Shown here piece after piece: positions 44,025 to 52,841 of a stretch of 64,000 bases of DNA (the first letter of the stretch is position 1; the number at the start of each line of letters is the position of its first letter). The stretch covers positions 186,001 to 250,000 of the forward strand of contig JBFXDX010000002.1 in the NCBI GenBank assembly GCA_050180705.1. Direction: 5' to 3'. This DNA is from SB25 sp050180705. Its GTDB lineage: Bacteria; Bacteroidota; Bacteroidia; Bacteroidales; Tenuifilaceae. A program made the translations under genes and the position numbers. Below the pieces are notes generated by a model. That model ran no database searches. It was not told where the DNA came from and worked only from the letters and a program-made list of their open reading frames with translations.

Positions 44025-44056
44025 TAAAAAAACACGTAGAGTGATATCTACGTGTT
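44025..44056 (-). terminator. terminator of TonB-type barrel gene
   Basis: On the minus strand a 10-bp perfect stem (44047-44056 with 44031-44040) and 6-base loop is followed by a run of seven T. It lies 24 bp past the stop codon. Confidence 0.85.
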
Positions 44057-44079
44057 CTCTTGTTATGGTTTTGGAAAAA

Positions 44080-46530
44080 TTAATTTTCGAAGTCCATTTC
44101 TTCCATGCCGTTTTCGGATTGCTGACGTTTACGATCGGGTTTGTAGTTGTTCAACTTTAATGTTAATGTCATTGAAACAACAGGTCCGTCGGGTTGGAAT
44201 TTTCGGTATGAATAAAAATCGGCTCCTTCCGAAGTCATCTCATGCCCTGAGGTGTGGAATAAATCTCGAACTTGTAATGTTAGCGAGAGTTTGTTGTTCA
44301 TGAAGTCTTGCTTTGCTGCAAGATTTGTCATTAAGGAACCCTCGCTTTTGCCTTGTGCTGTTACAGTTTCGCTGTTGTACATACCGTTTAGTTGAATCCT
44401 TGTGTTTTTTGCAACCTTGAAAGTGTTGTTTAATCGAGCATTCCAGTTAAAACTGTTATTGTCGAAAGATTCTCCAAGCAACTCCCCTTTTTCTCTATAG
44501 TCGTACAGATTTCCCATTATATCGATGTGCCACCATTTGGTAAAATCGAGACCAAGCATAATCTCCGAACCAAAGGAGTAGTCTTTTCCTACGTTGGCCA
44601 TGGTGTTCATGAAGATTATGGTTTCAGCGTACAGTGGATCATCTGTTTCATATCTACTTCTTACACGTTCAACTTTGTTGTTTGTGATTCTATAGTAAAA
44701 ATCCACTGAGAATGTATTTCTTCCAAAATTCTTTAGGTAGCTTAACTCGTACGAATCTATAAATTCTGGTTTAAGTGATGGATTTCCAGTTCTTACATTG
44801 TGAGCATCTTCCCAGGTGATGAATGGTTCAAGGTGATATCCACGAGAACGGGCAATTCGACGTGTATAGCTAGCCATAATTTGCTGTTCCTGTGGAAGCG
44901 CATAGGATACATGAAGGGTAGGGTAGTAGTCGAAACGATCGAGTTTGAATGTTTGACTTTCGCCCACCAATGAGATTGTGCGGTATGTGTATTCACCCCT
45001 TAATCCAAATTGATATCCCAACTTGTTGTATTCGCCCGAATAGGTTGAATAAACAGAGTGAATATTTGTGTTATAGTCTGCTTTGTGAGAGTATAGTTGC
45101 TGAAACTCGAATAAACTGGAAACGGGATTGTACTGATACATGTTATTGTCGGTATTCTCAACCTCGATTCGGCTTTGTACTCCGGCTTCAAACTTATTTT
45201 TTTCTCCAGTAGGCAAGGTGTAATCGAGTTTAAATCGATATTCAGTTTCGGGTCCTTTTTCAACCGATTTTTGTCCGCTTTGTACAATGCTGTTATCAAT
45301 TGTTTTCGATATATCCTCGTCATTAGAGTTACTTTGCTCGAATATGAATTGCCCGATAAGTGTATGTCCTTTTTTGTTGAAGTTGTGGCTGTAATCGAGA
45401 GTTGCGTTGTAGAAATCGCCTCCTCTGTCGGAGTTCTCTTTGCTTAAATATGATTCAGAGAATGATGATGGGATATCCCACGAATTGTAATCTAGACTGG
45501 AGTTTCCGCTACCGTCTCGGTTTCCAACTCTAAATCCCAAACTAATTGTATTGAACGCATTTAAGCTGTAGTCAATACCACCTCGGATTCCTTTTGAATA
45601 TCGTCCTCTTGTAAAATCACCCGATGAGTATAGGAATGTAGTGGTGTCATTTTCTATCGTTCTATTTTTTGATGTTGACTTTCCAATAAATTCTTGATTA
45701 TTTAAATCCCCTCCAATGTAAAAATTGAATTTATTCTTACGGTATGTCAGTAAAAAGTCGCCTCCATAACGATTTTGGGTTCCTCCATTTAGGTTGAAAA
45801 TTCCAGTAAAGCCCTGTAGCTTATTTTTCTTCATTATGATGTTGATAATCCCAGAAACTCCGTCAGGGTCAAATTTTGCCGAGGGATTTGTGATAATCTC
45901 GATATTCTCAATTTGGCTTGCGGGAATTTGGGTGAGAACTTCGCTGGGTTCAAGTACCGTAGGTTTGCCATCGATTAGCACGGTGAAACTTGTGCTACCT
46001 CGTAAACTTACATTACCATCAATATCTGTTGTAACCGAAGGGATATTCTCTAAAAGTTCAACAGCACTTCCCGATGCCGAGGTGTGTTGTTGACTAACAT
46101 TTATGACTTTCTTATCTATTTTATACTGTAATGTAGGCCTGTCAGCTTTCACTACAACCTCGGCCATTGTTTCCGATGCGGGTTTAAGGCTTATTTGTCC
46201 AATGTCAATTACCTTTTTTCCCGAACTAATCTCAATGCCCTCTATTTTTTTTGAGAAGTATCCAATGAATGTTACTTCGATGGTGTATTTCCCGAAATCA
46301 ACACCACCTATCTTAAAAAATCCACTAGCATCGGATATTGTTCCGGTTACAACTGCATTGTTATCAGCTTTTGTAAGAGAAATTGTTGCATATTCAAGGG
46401 GTTGGTTTGCTGTAGAGTCGAATACAAAACCCTTAATTGCACCTTTTGCCAAGGCGTCATTGTCGTCAATCGAAAAGGCATTCTGGCAAATTAGAACAAT
46501 CGCCAGAATCGAAAGAAATCTTTTTATCAT
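44080..46530 (-). CDS. TonB-dependent receptor-like outer-membrane barrel protein
   Basis: This 816-residue protein has a signal peptide (LAIVLICQNAFS). A carboxypeptidase-regulatory domain covers about 30-115 (GAIKGFVFDSTANQPLEYATISL). A plug covers about 125-240 (VLIDGKPTVLEPSEVLTQIPASQIENIEIITNPSAK), and the rest is a beta-barrel of the 'outer membrane beta-barrel family 3' type. Such proteins often sit with two-component systems and have unknown ligands. A two-component pair lies directly upstream, and an inverted repeat in the 154-bp gap matches a site before the response regulator gene, so regulation by that pair is likely. Confidence 0.9.
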   Translation of the reverse strand: MIKRFLSILAIVLICQNAFSIDDNDALAKGAIKGFVFDSTANQPLEYATISLTKADNNAVVTGTISDASGFFKIGGVDFGKYTIEVTFIGYFSKKIEGIEISSGKKVIDIGQISLKPASETMAEVVVKADRPTLQYKIDKKVINVSQQHTSASGSAVELLENIPSVTTDIDGNVSLRGSTSFTVLIDGKPTVLEPSEVLTQIPASQIENIEIITNPSAKFDPDGVSGIINIIMKKNKLQGFTGIFNLNGGTQNRYGGDFLLTYRKNKFNFYIGGDLNNQEFIGKSTSKNRTIENDTTTFLYSSGDFTRGRYSKGIRGGIDYSLNAFNTISLGFRVGNRDGSGNSSLDYNSWDIPSSFSESYLSKENSDRGGDFYNATLDYSHNFNKKGHTLIGQFIFEQSNSNDEDISKTIDNSIVQSGQKSVEKGPETEYRFKLDYTLPTGEKNKFEAGVQSRIEVENTDNNMYQYNPVSSLFEFQQLYSHKADYNTNIHSVYSTYSGEYNKLGYQFGLRGEYTYRTISLVGESQTFKLDRFDYYPTLHVSYALPQEQQIMASYTRRIARSRGYHLEPFITWEDAHNVRTGNPSLKPEFIDSYELSYLKNFGRNTFSVDFYYRITNNKVERVRSRYETDDPLYAETIIFMNTMANVGKDYSFGSEIMLGLDFTKWWHIDIMGNLYDYREKGELLGESFDNNSFNWNARLNNTFKVAKNTRIQLNGMYNSETVTAQGKSEGSLMTNLAAKQDFMNNKLSLTLQVRDLFHTSGHEMTSEGADFYSYRKFQPDGPVVSMTLTLKLNNYKPDRKRQQSENGMEEMDFEN

Positions 46531-46560
46531 AAATACACCTGAATTTATTAATTGATGCTG

Positions 46561-46605
46561 CGAAGTTATCGTTCAATTTTGTAGAAATTTTATGCTAATT
46601 CTACA
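46561..46605 (-). promoter_or_regulatory. promoter of the barrel gene with TGTAGAA/TTCTACA inverted repeat
   Basis: On the minus strand a -7-like box TAACTTCG (46561-46568, one mismatch) is preceded, after exactly 11 bp, by TTCTACA (46580-46586). This faces TGTAGAA (46599-46605), with 12 bp between the arms. The same TCTACA-11-bp-(-7) arrangement is found before the response regulator gene. Confidence 0.55.
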
Positions 46606-46684
46606 GGAAATCTATTTTCGCTAGATTTATATTAATTGCCTTGAGCAGTTATCTCAATATTAATTTGAATATGAAATGCTGATT

Positions 46685-47983
46685 CTATTGCCGGGTTACC
46701 CTAAATGTGTGTTGATTTAGTTCGTATGAATATTTTATGGTTAGGTGATTAAGGTCGCATATCTTCTTTACCAGCGATAGCCCTAATCCTAACGATGATG
46801 CTGAACTATTACCTGTGTAAAACCGTTCGTAAATCTTCTCGTGCGATATATTTAAAGGTTCTCCGTAATTGCTAATTGTAAACTCAGTTGCGGTTGTACT
46901 AACTCTTATTGGGCCATCGGTGGAGCCGTATCGAATGGCATTTCGCACAAGATTCTTTAGTAATATTTCAAAAAGGTAGGGGTCGAGAAGTAGATGATGA
47001 TCTGGATTTAGCAATAGTTCAACGTTTAGTTCTTTTAAATCAATGATTTCCTTTACCGAATCAATATACCTCTCTATGATGTCATGGGTTTTAATTTCCT
47101 CAATATTATTGTATTCTCCATTCTCGATTTTTGTAAGCAGGTTTAATGCATTGCCAAGATTCGAAAGGTGGTTCGATTCATCGTATATGGCTTTTACCGT
47201 GCTGGTGTGCTTCTCCATCACATTATCGTCGGCAATTAAAATTTCGGCCTTGTTGCGAATGATTGCTAAAGGGGTTTGTATTTCGTGAGCCATATTCTCG
47301 GTGTATTCCTTTAGCTTGCGGTAATCGTCTTCGGTTCTGGAAACCATCTGATGAAATAGATTTTGCATCATAGTAAATTCCTTCGTGGTGGTTTTTATGG
47401 GCGAATTGTCATTCTTTTTGCCAACCTTGTACGAATCCATTTGCTGAAGTATTCTGTTGAATGGTGTTAGTAAAAAGCCCGAAAGGAAAAAACTGAAAAG
47501 TACAATGGCAAGTGCTAAAAATATGAATGCCATCTTGCTATTCTTCATCAACCCTAATTTGAGCTTGTTAAAGTCATCAACATTTAGGTCCATGGTGTAC
47601 TCGAAGATACGCTTGTTTGTCTTTAGCAATGTTGTTTTTTCCTTGAATAGCTGAAATTCCAACATTTCTTGGTCGAAAAGTAACGTGTCTTTATAAATTG
47701 GATATGTTTTGCTGAGTGTGTCTTGTGGATTCGATATTAGCATCAGCCCATGAATCTCATTAATTTTCGATTCAATTTCTTTGTCGCCTTCATCTTCATC
47801 GTGTTGTAGCATCTTTAATGTTCGGTGTTCGCGATGATTAAAAAAATGTTCCGATTGATCGGCTAAGTAGCTATCCGATTTCTTAACCAGGAAACGATCC
47901 GTTGCTATGAATGTTATAACTATAAATATCAGGTAGATAATTGTAGTTTTTGTTAAGAGCCGGTACAATTTAATGTTTATCAT
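46685..47983 (-). CDS. membrane sensor histidine kinase
   Basis: This 432-residue kinase has transmembrane helices at about 12-30 and 148-170 enclosing an extracytoplasmic sensor domain of about 115 residues. The dimerisation helix carries the phospho-acceptor in NMAHEIQTPLAIIRNKAEIL. The ATPase domain has LLKNLVRNAIRYGS (N box) and SLGLGLSLVKKICDLN (G box). A canonical HAMP domain is not obvious; a linker occupies its place. It is 18 bp after the response regulator gene in one operon. The sensed signal is unknown. Confidence 0.93.
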   Translation of the reverse strand: MINIKLYRLLTKTTIIYLIFIVITFIATDRFLVKKSDSYLADQSEHFFNHREHRTLKMLQHDEDEGDKEIESKINEIHGLMLISNPQDTLSKTYPIYKDTLLFDQEMLEFQLFKEKTTLLKTNKRIFEYTMDLNVDDFNKLKLGLMKNSKMAFIFLALAIVLFSFFLSGFLLTPFNRILQQMDSYKVGKKNDNSPIKTTTKEFTMMQNLFHQMVSRTEDDYRKLKEYTENMAHEIQTPLAIIRNKAEILIADDNVMEKHTSTVKAIYDESNHLSNLGNALNLLTKIENGEYNNIEEIKTHDIIERYIDSVKEIIDLKELNVELLLNPDHHLLLDPYLFEILLKNLVRNAIRYGSTDGPIRVSTTATEFTISNYGEPLNISHEKIYERFYTGNSSASSLGLGLSLVKKICDLNHLTIKYSYELNQHTFRVTRQ

Positions 47984-48001
47984 AGGTATTGCTTTGATGT
48001 T

Positions 48002-48679
48002 CTACTGTTCTGAGAATTTATAACCCATTCCGTAAACCGATTGGATATACCCTTTCCCGCCTGCATTTATCAACTTTTTTCGGAGATTCTTTATGTGATT
48101 GTACAGAAAATCGAAGTTGTCGGATTGATCAATGTTGTCGCCCCAAAGATGCTCCGCAATACTTTCCTTGGTCAGCACTCTATCCTTGTTGTACATGAAG
48201 TAAACCAGCAAGTCGAACTCTTTTCGGGTGAGTGTAATCGGCTTTTCGTTTACCAGAACCTGAAGCGATAACAGATTCACCTTAATTTCTTCGACCTGAA
48301 GCGTGTTGCTACCCGAGAACTTCTTTCGTCTTATAATCGATCGAACTCTAGCATTCAGCTCTGCCTTGTGGAACGGTTTTGTGATATAGTCGTCGGCGCC
48401 CAGTTCTAGGCCTTTTACTTTATCATCTATCGAGTTTTTTGCAGTAACTATAAGTATTCCAGTTTCTGTTAGGCTTACTTTATTTTCGCTTAGAATTTCG
48501 AGTCCGCTGCCGTCGGGCAATCCTAGGTCAAGAATTATTAGGTCGTAGGTGTAAAGATCTACTTTTTGCTTTGCCTTATTTAGCGTATCGGCAATCTCAA
48601 CAATAAAACCATTCTCGGAAAGAAAGTTGGCAATATCGGTCGACAGCTGTGGGTTATCCTCTACAATAAGGAGTTTCAT
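48002..48679 (-). CDS. OmpR-family response regulator
   Basis: This 225-residue regulator has an N-terminal receiver with acceptor Asp in DLIILDLGLPDGSG, the DDYITKPF motif, and a C-terminal winged helix (LTRKEFDLLVYFMYNKDRVLTKESIAEHLWG). It should be phosphorylated by the adjacent kinase and bind direct or inverted repeats. Matching TGTAGA sites before its own gene and before the barrel gene suggest autoregulation and control of that gene. Confidence 0.95.
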   Translation of the reverse strand: MKLLIVEDNPQLSTDIANFLSENGFIVEIADTLNKAKQKVDLYTYDLIILDLGLPDGSGLEILSENKVSLTETGILIVTAKNSIDDKVKGLELGADDYITKPFHKAELNARVRSIIRRKKFSGSNTLQVEEIKVNLLSLQVLVNEKPITLTRKEFDLLVYFMYNKDRVLTKESIAEHLWGDNIDQSDNFDFLYNHIKNLRKKLINAGGKGYIQSVYGMGYKFSEQ

Positions 48680-48692
48680 TTTGTTTTTTTGT

Positions 48693-48754
48693 CAAATATA
48701 AATTTAAATTCTGTAGAGATTTTGTGCCAGTTTGTAAATGTTTGACCTGTAGAA
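48693..48754 (-). promoter_or_regulatory. promoter of two-component operon with repeated TGTAGA sites
   Basis: On the minus strand the -7 box TATATTTG (48693-48700) is preceded after 11 bp by CTCTACA (48712-48718). A looser copy lies 21 bp further (TGTAAAT in plus, 48733-48739), and TTCTACA is at 48748-48754. There is no -33 TTG, as expected for an activator-dependent promoter. Confidence 0.55.
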
Positions 48755-48794
48755 AATAAAAGGGCTGCCCCATAGTTAACTATTAAGGCAGCCC
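48753..48794 (-). terminator. terminator of M28 peptidase gene
   Basis: On the minus strand an 8-bp GC-rich stem GGGCTGCC / GGCAGCCC (48787-48794 and 48762-48769) with a 17-base loop containing ATAGTTAACTAT is followed by TTTTATTTT. It abuts the two-component promoter. Confidence 0.85.
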
Positions 48795-48811
48795 ATCCCA
48801 AACAAACTATT

Positions 48812-50398
48812 TTATTTTTTCTTTTTTGATGTTTTTTCAGGTTCATCCGGTGCGAACAGTCCATCGCGCGAAAGCAGATGATCGAGGTTTGCAGTTCCGT
48901 AAACAATAATCGCAGTAACTATCGATGTGTGGTTCATATAGTCGGCTGGGCATTTGTCGTAGGTGTCTCGCTCTGTATGCCAAATCTCTCCATAGCTGAA
49001 ATCGTAACCGTTAATATCTTCGGTTCCAAATTGGAAGGCAGGAACTCCATTCATTTGGAATGGCGATGCATCTGTTCCTCCTGCGGTTTTGGGTTTTGGG
49101 CGTGGAGTCGATTTCTTTACTTCAAATGGGAATGCTGAGTTTATACCATTTATAGGTTTACAAATATTTTCGAAATCGGAGTACATTGCTTCTGGAACCG
49201 AGATGCTTGTTGGGACTGTTGGGCCTCCATCTCGGTTAAACATTGCCGATATTTTATCCAGTTTGTCTTTATTATCGTCAATCCAGCCCGTTGAACCAAG
49301 TAACCCAAACTCTTCGCCCGACCATAGGCAAACCAAAATGGTACGTTTGGGCTTGCCGCCTGCTTTCATGATTAGCCTTGCTGCCTCCATGGCCGGTGAA
49401 ACGCCCGACCCGTCGTCAACTGCACCGCTGGCAACATCAAAAGCATCTAAATGACCGCCCATAATAACATACTCATTGGGATAATCGGTTCCCTTAATGA
49501 TTCCAATCACAGTATGGAACGGAATAGGGCCCGGACGAAAGTAGTTACGAATATCAAATTCGAGTTGAAAGTATCTACGCTCCTTGGTCATTTGCTCAAT
49601 AACGCTGTATTGATGCTCATCAAGCTTGATATCTGGAATTTTTGGGAGATTATTCCAGTTCATTGTCTCAATATTCTTTCTATCGTAAAGGGCAGTGATG
49701 GGAACGGGGCTCGATTGGATTATTCCAAGAATTCCAGCGTCAACCATCTGCTTGTAGAATAACCCAGGTTCCTCATTCATTGGAAGTAATTCCTTTTGAG
49801 TGCCATTTTTCCGATTCATCCAATTCTCACGTCGAATTTCATCGTTTTTCTTTTCGATTTCTTCGTTCAGCAGAATGATAGAATCGCGTTTAAGGCTGCT
49901 CTCTTCCGAAAAATCAATTGGCCAACCAGTACTTTTTCCCGATACTAAAACCCAAGCTCCTTTTAGTTTTCCTTTCATTCGCTCAAATTCTTTCCGCGTC
50001 TTTGGCTCAATCAGTACGTGTCCTCGTTGAGGCCCTTTTGTGCCGACAGTGTACGAGGGTGTTGCGAAATGAAGTGTCATTCCGTTCTCGTCTAGCACTC
50101 TTCCGAACCAAGGTCCTCGGTTAAAGCCGATTGGTAGAACCCCTGTTTCGTGAAGTGTAACATCCATGCCCCATTCCTGAAACTTTTGGGCAGCCCAAAC
50201 TACGGCTGTTTCATAATTTGCAGAGCCAATAGGTCTTCCTCCAATTCTATTGGTAAGAATATCCAGATGGTTCATGGTCTGATTGTCTGTTCTTCCAATC
50301 TCTATGATTTTTTGGATTACAGAATCCTGCTGGGCATCAATATTTTTGCTGTAAAAGGTAAGGCTAACTAGCAACGACAGAAATAAAAATTTTTTCAT
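48812..50398 (-). CDS. M28 family zinc aminopeptidase, exported
   Basis: This 528-residue peptidase has signal MKKFLFLSLLVSLTFYS. The dizinc ligands of the family are visible: His and Asp in GGHLDAFDVASGAVDDGSG, the catalytic Glu pair in LWSGEEFGLLGS, Asp in FNRDGG, and a distal His (EIWHTERDTYDK). A protease-associated insert lies at about 130-230. It would trim peptides in the periplasm or at the surface. The C-terminus is basic (PEKTSKKKK). It has its own terminator. Function beyond the family is not known. Confidence 0.93.
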   Translation of the reverse strand: MKKFLFLSLLVSLTFYSKNIDAQQDSVIQKIIEIGRTDNQTMNHLDILTNRIGGRPIGSANYETAVVWAAQKFQEWGMDVTLHETGVLPIGFNRGPWFGRVLDENGMTLHFATPSYTVGTKGPQRGHVLIEPKTRKEFERMKGKLKGAWVLVSGKSTGWPIDFSEESSLKRDSIILLNEEIEKKNDEIRRENWMNRKNGTQKELLPMNEEPGLFYKQMVDAGILGIIQSSPVPITALYDRKNIETMNWNNLPKIPDIKLDEHQYSVIEQMTKERRYFQLEFDIRNYFRPGPIPFHTVIGIIKGTDYPNEYVIMGGHLDAFDVASGAVDDGSGVSPAMEAARLIMKAGGKPKRTILVCLWSGEEFGLLGSTGWIDDNKDKLDKISAMFNRDGGPTVPTSISVPEAMYSDFENICKPINGINSAFPFEVKKSTPRPKPKTAGGTDASPFQMNGVPAFQFGTEDINGYDFSYGEIWHTERDTYDKCPADYMNHTSIVTAIIVYGTANLDHLLSRDGLFAPDEPEKTSKKKK

Positions 50399-51235
50399 GT
50401 CTAATGGTTTTAGGTTTCCAGTTAGAGCTGGAAAGTCGAAAATGGTTTAAGCATTTATATACTTTCGGCAATTAATACCTGTATTGCCTGTTTGGTAAAA
50501 AGTTATGTCGTTATCTATTTTACAATTGCAATTAATGTAGATAGAGTAGATATTTATAATGCCTAAGATGCCTGCAATTTTTCATTAAATAATCTATAGC
50601 AATATGCAGATTTTTATTAGCCATCAACAGTTGTGTTTTAACATTGATACGATTATTGCTAGAACCTCTATGGTATAAACTATTATCGATAAGATTCATT
50701 CTAGCTATAATGAGATTCATCCTAGCAAGCTTAAGGCATCTTCTAGCAAGCCTAAGATTCATACTATCACCTCCAAGATGCATGCTAGCATCTGCAAGAT
50801 ATATCCTAACTCTCCTAAGACACGTGCTAGCGTTTACAAGATATGTCCTAGCCATGCCACGTCATATGCTAGCGTGAATAAGATATGTTCTAGCAATTCT
50901 AAAACACGTGCTAACGTCTATTAAACATGTTCTAACTCTCAAACTATGATTAATGGTGTTAATCTGAAGAGTCTTAATACGGCGAATGCTCATATAAGAA
51001 TACCACAAAAGCACTCTTTTGTTTAATAGGTAAGCATTAATATCGATAGGATGATTTCTTGCGGCAATAGCCCGAATGGCATTTCACGCATCTAACATAC
51101 TACATAAAATATTGAGGGTTCTATCTTATGTAAAACCCGTTATTTTCGGGCAAAACTCTTATTGTTGGGTAGTAAGTCGCGTATTAACCCTTTGGTATCT
51201 CAGGTTTTTAATCGTTTACAAAGGCTAATTGTTTC
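50399..51235. other. 837-bp stretch without a firm gene
   Basis: This stretch lies between the M28 peptidase and a small-protein gene. 50415-50434 is a TTTCCAG/CTGGAAA hairpin, in the leader of the M28 gene. 50554-50952 is a degenerate 21-bp tandem array. 50953-51235 shows nothing recognisable. Confidence 0.7.
50554..50952. repeat. degenerate 21-bp tandem array, about 19 units
   Basis: From 50596 to 50952 the sequence divides into 17 units of exactly 21 bp; a further good unit starts at 50554 and a weak one at 50575. The typical unit is CTAGC, five variable bases, then YAAGA, YAY, RT and one variable base. Read on the plus strand in the frame set by CTA it gives the heptad Leu-[Ala/Thr/Ser]-x-x-Arg-[His/Tyr/Phe/Cys]-[Ile/Val/Leu/Met] in twelve units. 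Arg is written AGA, AGG, CGA or CGT and Ala GCA, GCT, GCC or GCG. Stop codons in three units break the frame. I treat it as a repeat, not a gene. Confidence 0.9.
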
Positions 51236-51421
51236 TTACTTCTCTATTAGAGCCTTTACCTCTTCGTACGACTCTTTTACCTTTTTCGGAAAGGAGTAGT
51301 TTACTAGGTTTGATACTATGCTCGACCCTTCTTTCGCTGGTTCAACCCATGCAATATGCATGGTGTTCAGGAAAATTTTGGTTCCGTCTTTTTCCGTTAG
51401 TTCTATAAACTTATATTCCAT
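51236..51421 (-). CDS. small FlbD-like protein of unknown function
   Basis: This 61-residue protein reads YKFIELTEKDGTKIFLN, then HIAWVEPAKEGSSIV and a closing helix VKESYEEVKALIEK. The strand-strand-helix plan resembles the FlbD-like small fold found in non-flagellated Bacteroidota. It is a single gene on the minus strand with an ATG start. No role is known. A short length leaves some doubt about expression, but the composition is protein-like. Confidence 0.7.
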   Translation of the reverse strand: MEYKFIELTEKDGTKIFLNTMHIAWVEPAKEGSSIVSNLVNYSFPKKVKESYEEVKALIEK

Positions 51422-51471
51422 GGCGATATCCTTTTAATAATTGCTAAGATATATCAGAATCCTACGAAAAT

Positions 51472-51503
51472 AAAAAAAGGAATCAATTATTGTCGACTCC
51501 TTT
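51472..51503 (-). terminator. murA terminator
   Basis: On the minus strand an 11-bp stem with two G-U pairs (51493-51503 with 51476-51486) and 6-base loop is followed by TTTT and a T-rich tract. It lies 22 bp past the murA stop. Confidence 0.75.
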
Positions 51504-51524
51504 ACAATGTCTTAACCGTATTTC

Positions 51525-52832
51525 TTAGCCAATTCTCCTAATATCTGCGCCAATCGCGTTCAATCTGGCATCAATATTCTCGTAGCCACGGTCAATTTGT
51601 TCAATATTGTGAATTACGCTTTTACCTTCGGCGCTAAGAGCTGCAATAAGCAGTGCAACCCCGGCACGAATATCGGGCGAGGTCATTATAGTAGGCCTAA
51701 GTTTCATTTGTCGGTTATGACCAATCACAGTAGCTCTATGAGGATCGCAAAGTATAATCTGAGCACCCATGTCAATAAGCTTATCAACAAAGAATAGGCG
51801 GCTTTCGAACATCTTTTGGTGAATCAGCACGGAGCCTTTTGCTTGCGTGGCAACCACTAGGAACACACTAAGTAGGTCGGGCGTTAGTCCAGGCCATGGT
51901 GCATCGGCAATGGTAAGAATTGACCCATCTATGAATGTGTCTATTTCGTAATGATCCTGTGCCGGAACGTGAATATCGTCATTAATTACCTCGAAGTTTA
52001 TTCCCATTCGTCGGAAGGCGTCTGGAATAATTCCAAGGTTTTGGTACGAAACATTCTTTATGGTGATATCGCTATTGGTCATAGCTGCTAACCCAATGAA
52101 CGATCCAATTTCAATCATATCGGGCAGGATAGTGTGCTCGCAGCCGTTTAATTTTTCTACTCCTTCAACGGTAAGCAAATTTGAGCCAACTCCATTAATC
52201 TTTGCGCCCATGCATACAAGCATTTTGCTTAGTTGCTGAAGGTATGGTTCGCAAGCTGCGTTAAAGATGGTGGTTTTTCCGGGAGTTAAAACCGCTGCCA
52301 TAAGGATGTTGGCAGTTCCTGTAACAGAGGCCTCGTCGAGTAGCATGTATGCGCCCTGCATATTCTTCCCCTCAATGGTAAAAAAGTTGTCCTGCGAGTC
52401 AAAATTGAACTTCGCCCCAAGTTTTTCGAATCCAAGGAAGTGAGTATCCAGTCTACGACGGCCAATTTTATCGCCACCTGGCTTAGGAGCGTAAGCCTTA
52501 CCGTATCGTGCAAGCAACGGACCAACAACCATAATGGAACCACGAATGGCCGCAGCTTTAACCTTAAAGTCCTCGGTGGTCAGATAGTCAATATTAACAT
52601 CCTTCGCCCGAAAAACACATTCCGATTGACCGTTACGGCTTACTTCAACGCCCATACCCTGAAGCAATTCAATCAACTTATTTACATCCCTGATGTTAGG
52701 GATGTTCTTTATGGTTACTGGTTCTGGGGTTAGCAGTATTGCACATAGAATCTGTAACGCTTCGTTCTTTGCACCTTGCGGATGGAGTTCACCATTAAGG
52801 CGTTTGCCCCCATAAACCTCGAATGTAGCCAT
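51525..52832 (-). CDS. murA: UDP-N-acetylglucosamine 1-carboxyvinyltransferase, Asp in place of the catalytic Cys
   Basis: MurA transfers enolpyruvate to UDP-GlcNAc, the first step of peptidoglycan synthesis. The 435-residue protein has the two inverse alpha-beta domains (GAKNEALQILCAILLT, RGSIMVVGPLLARYG) and the substrate loop PKPGGDKIGRRRLDTH. The usual Cys of that loop (E. coli Cys115) is Asp121 here. Asp at this place is known from Mycobacterium, Chlamydia and others and leaves the enzyme active but insensitive to fosfomycin. It follows the DUF4290 gene by 9 bp. Confidence 0.97.
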   Translation of the reverse strand: MATFEVYGGKRLNGELHPQGAKNEALQILCAILLTPEPVTIKNIPNIRDVNKLIELLQGMGVEVSRNGQSECVFRAKDVNIDYLTTEDFKVKAAAIRGSIMVVGPLLARYGKAYAPKPGGDKIGRRRLDTHFLGFEKLGAKFNFDSQDNFFTIEGKNMQGAYMLLDEASVTGTANILMAAVLTPGKTTIFNAACEPYLQQLSKMLVCMGAKINGVGSNLLTVEGVEKLNGCEHTILPDMIEIGSFIGLAAMTNSDITIKNVSYQNLGIIPDAFRRMGINFEVINDDIHVPAQDHYEIDTFIDGSILTIADAPWPGLTPDLLSVFLVVATQAKGSVLIHQKMFESRLFFVDKLIDMGAQIILCDPHRATVIGHNRQMKLRPTIMTSPDIRAGVALLIAALSAEGKSVIHNIEQIDRGYENIDARLNAIGADIRRIG

Positions 52833-52841
52833 ATCTCAATA

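Noticed and set aside
48676..48906. 76-codon minus-strand ORF
   Set aside because: It covers the M28 terminator and the two-component promoter and overlaps both genes.
50532..50877. Two ORFs over the 21-bp array (107 and 77 codons, opposite strands)
   Set aside because: Any 21-bp repeat without stops yields open frames on both strands; stops interrupt the plus heptad frame, so I report the array instead of genes.
50554..50952. CRISPR array
   Set aside because: Units are contiguous with no unique spacers, and no cas genes are near.
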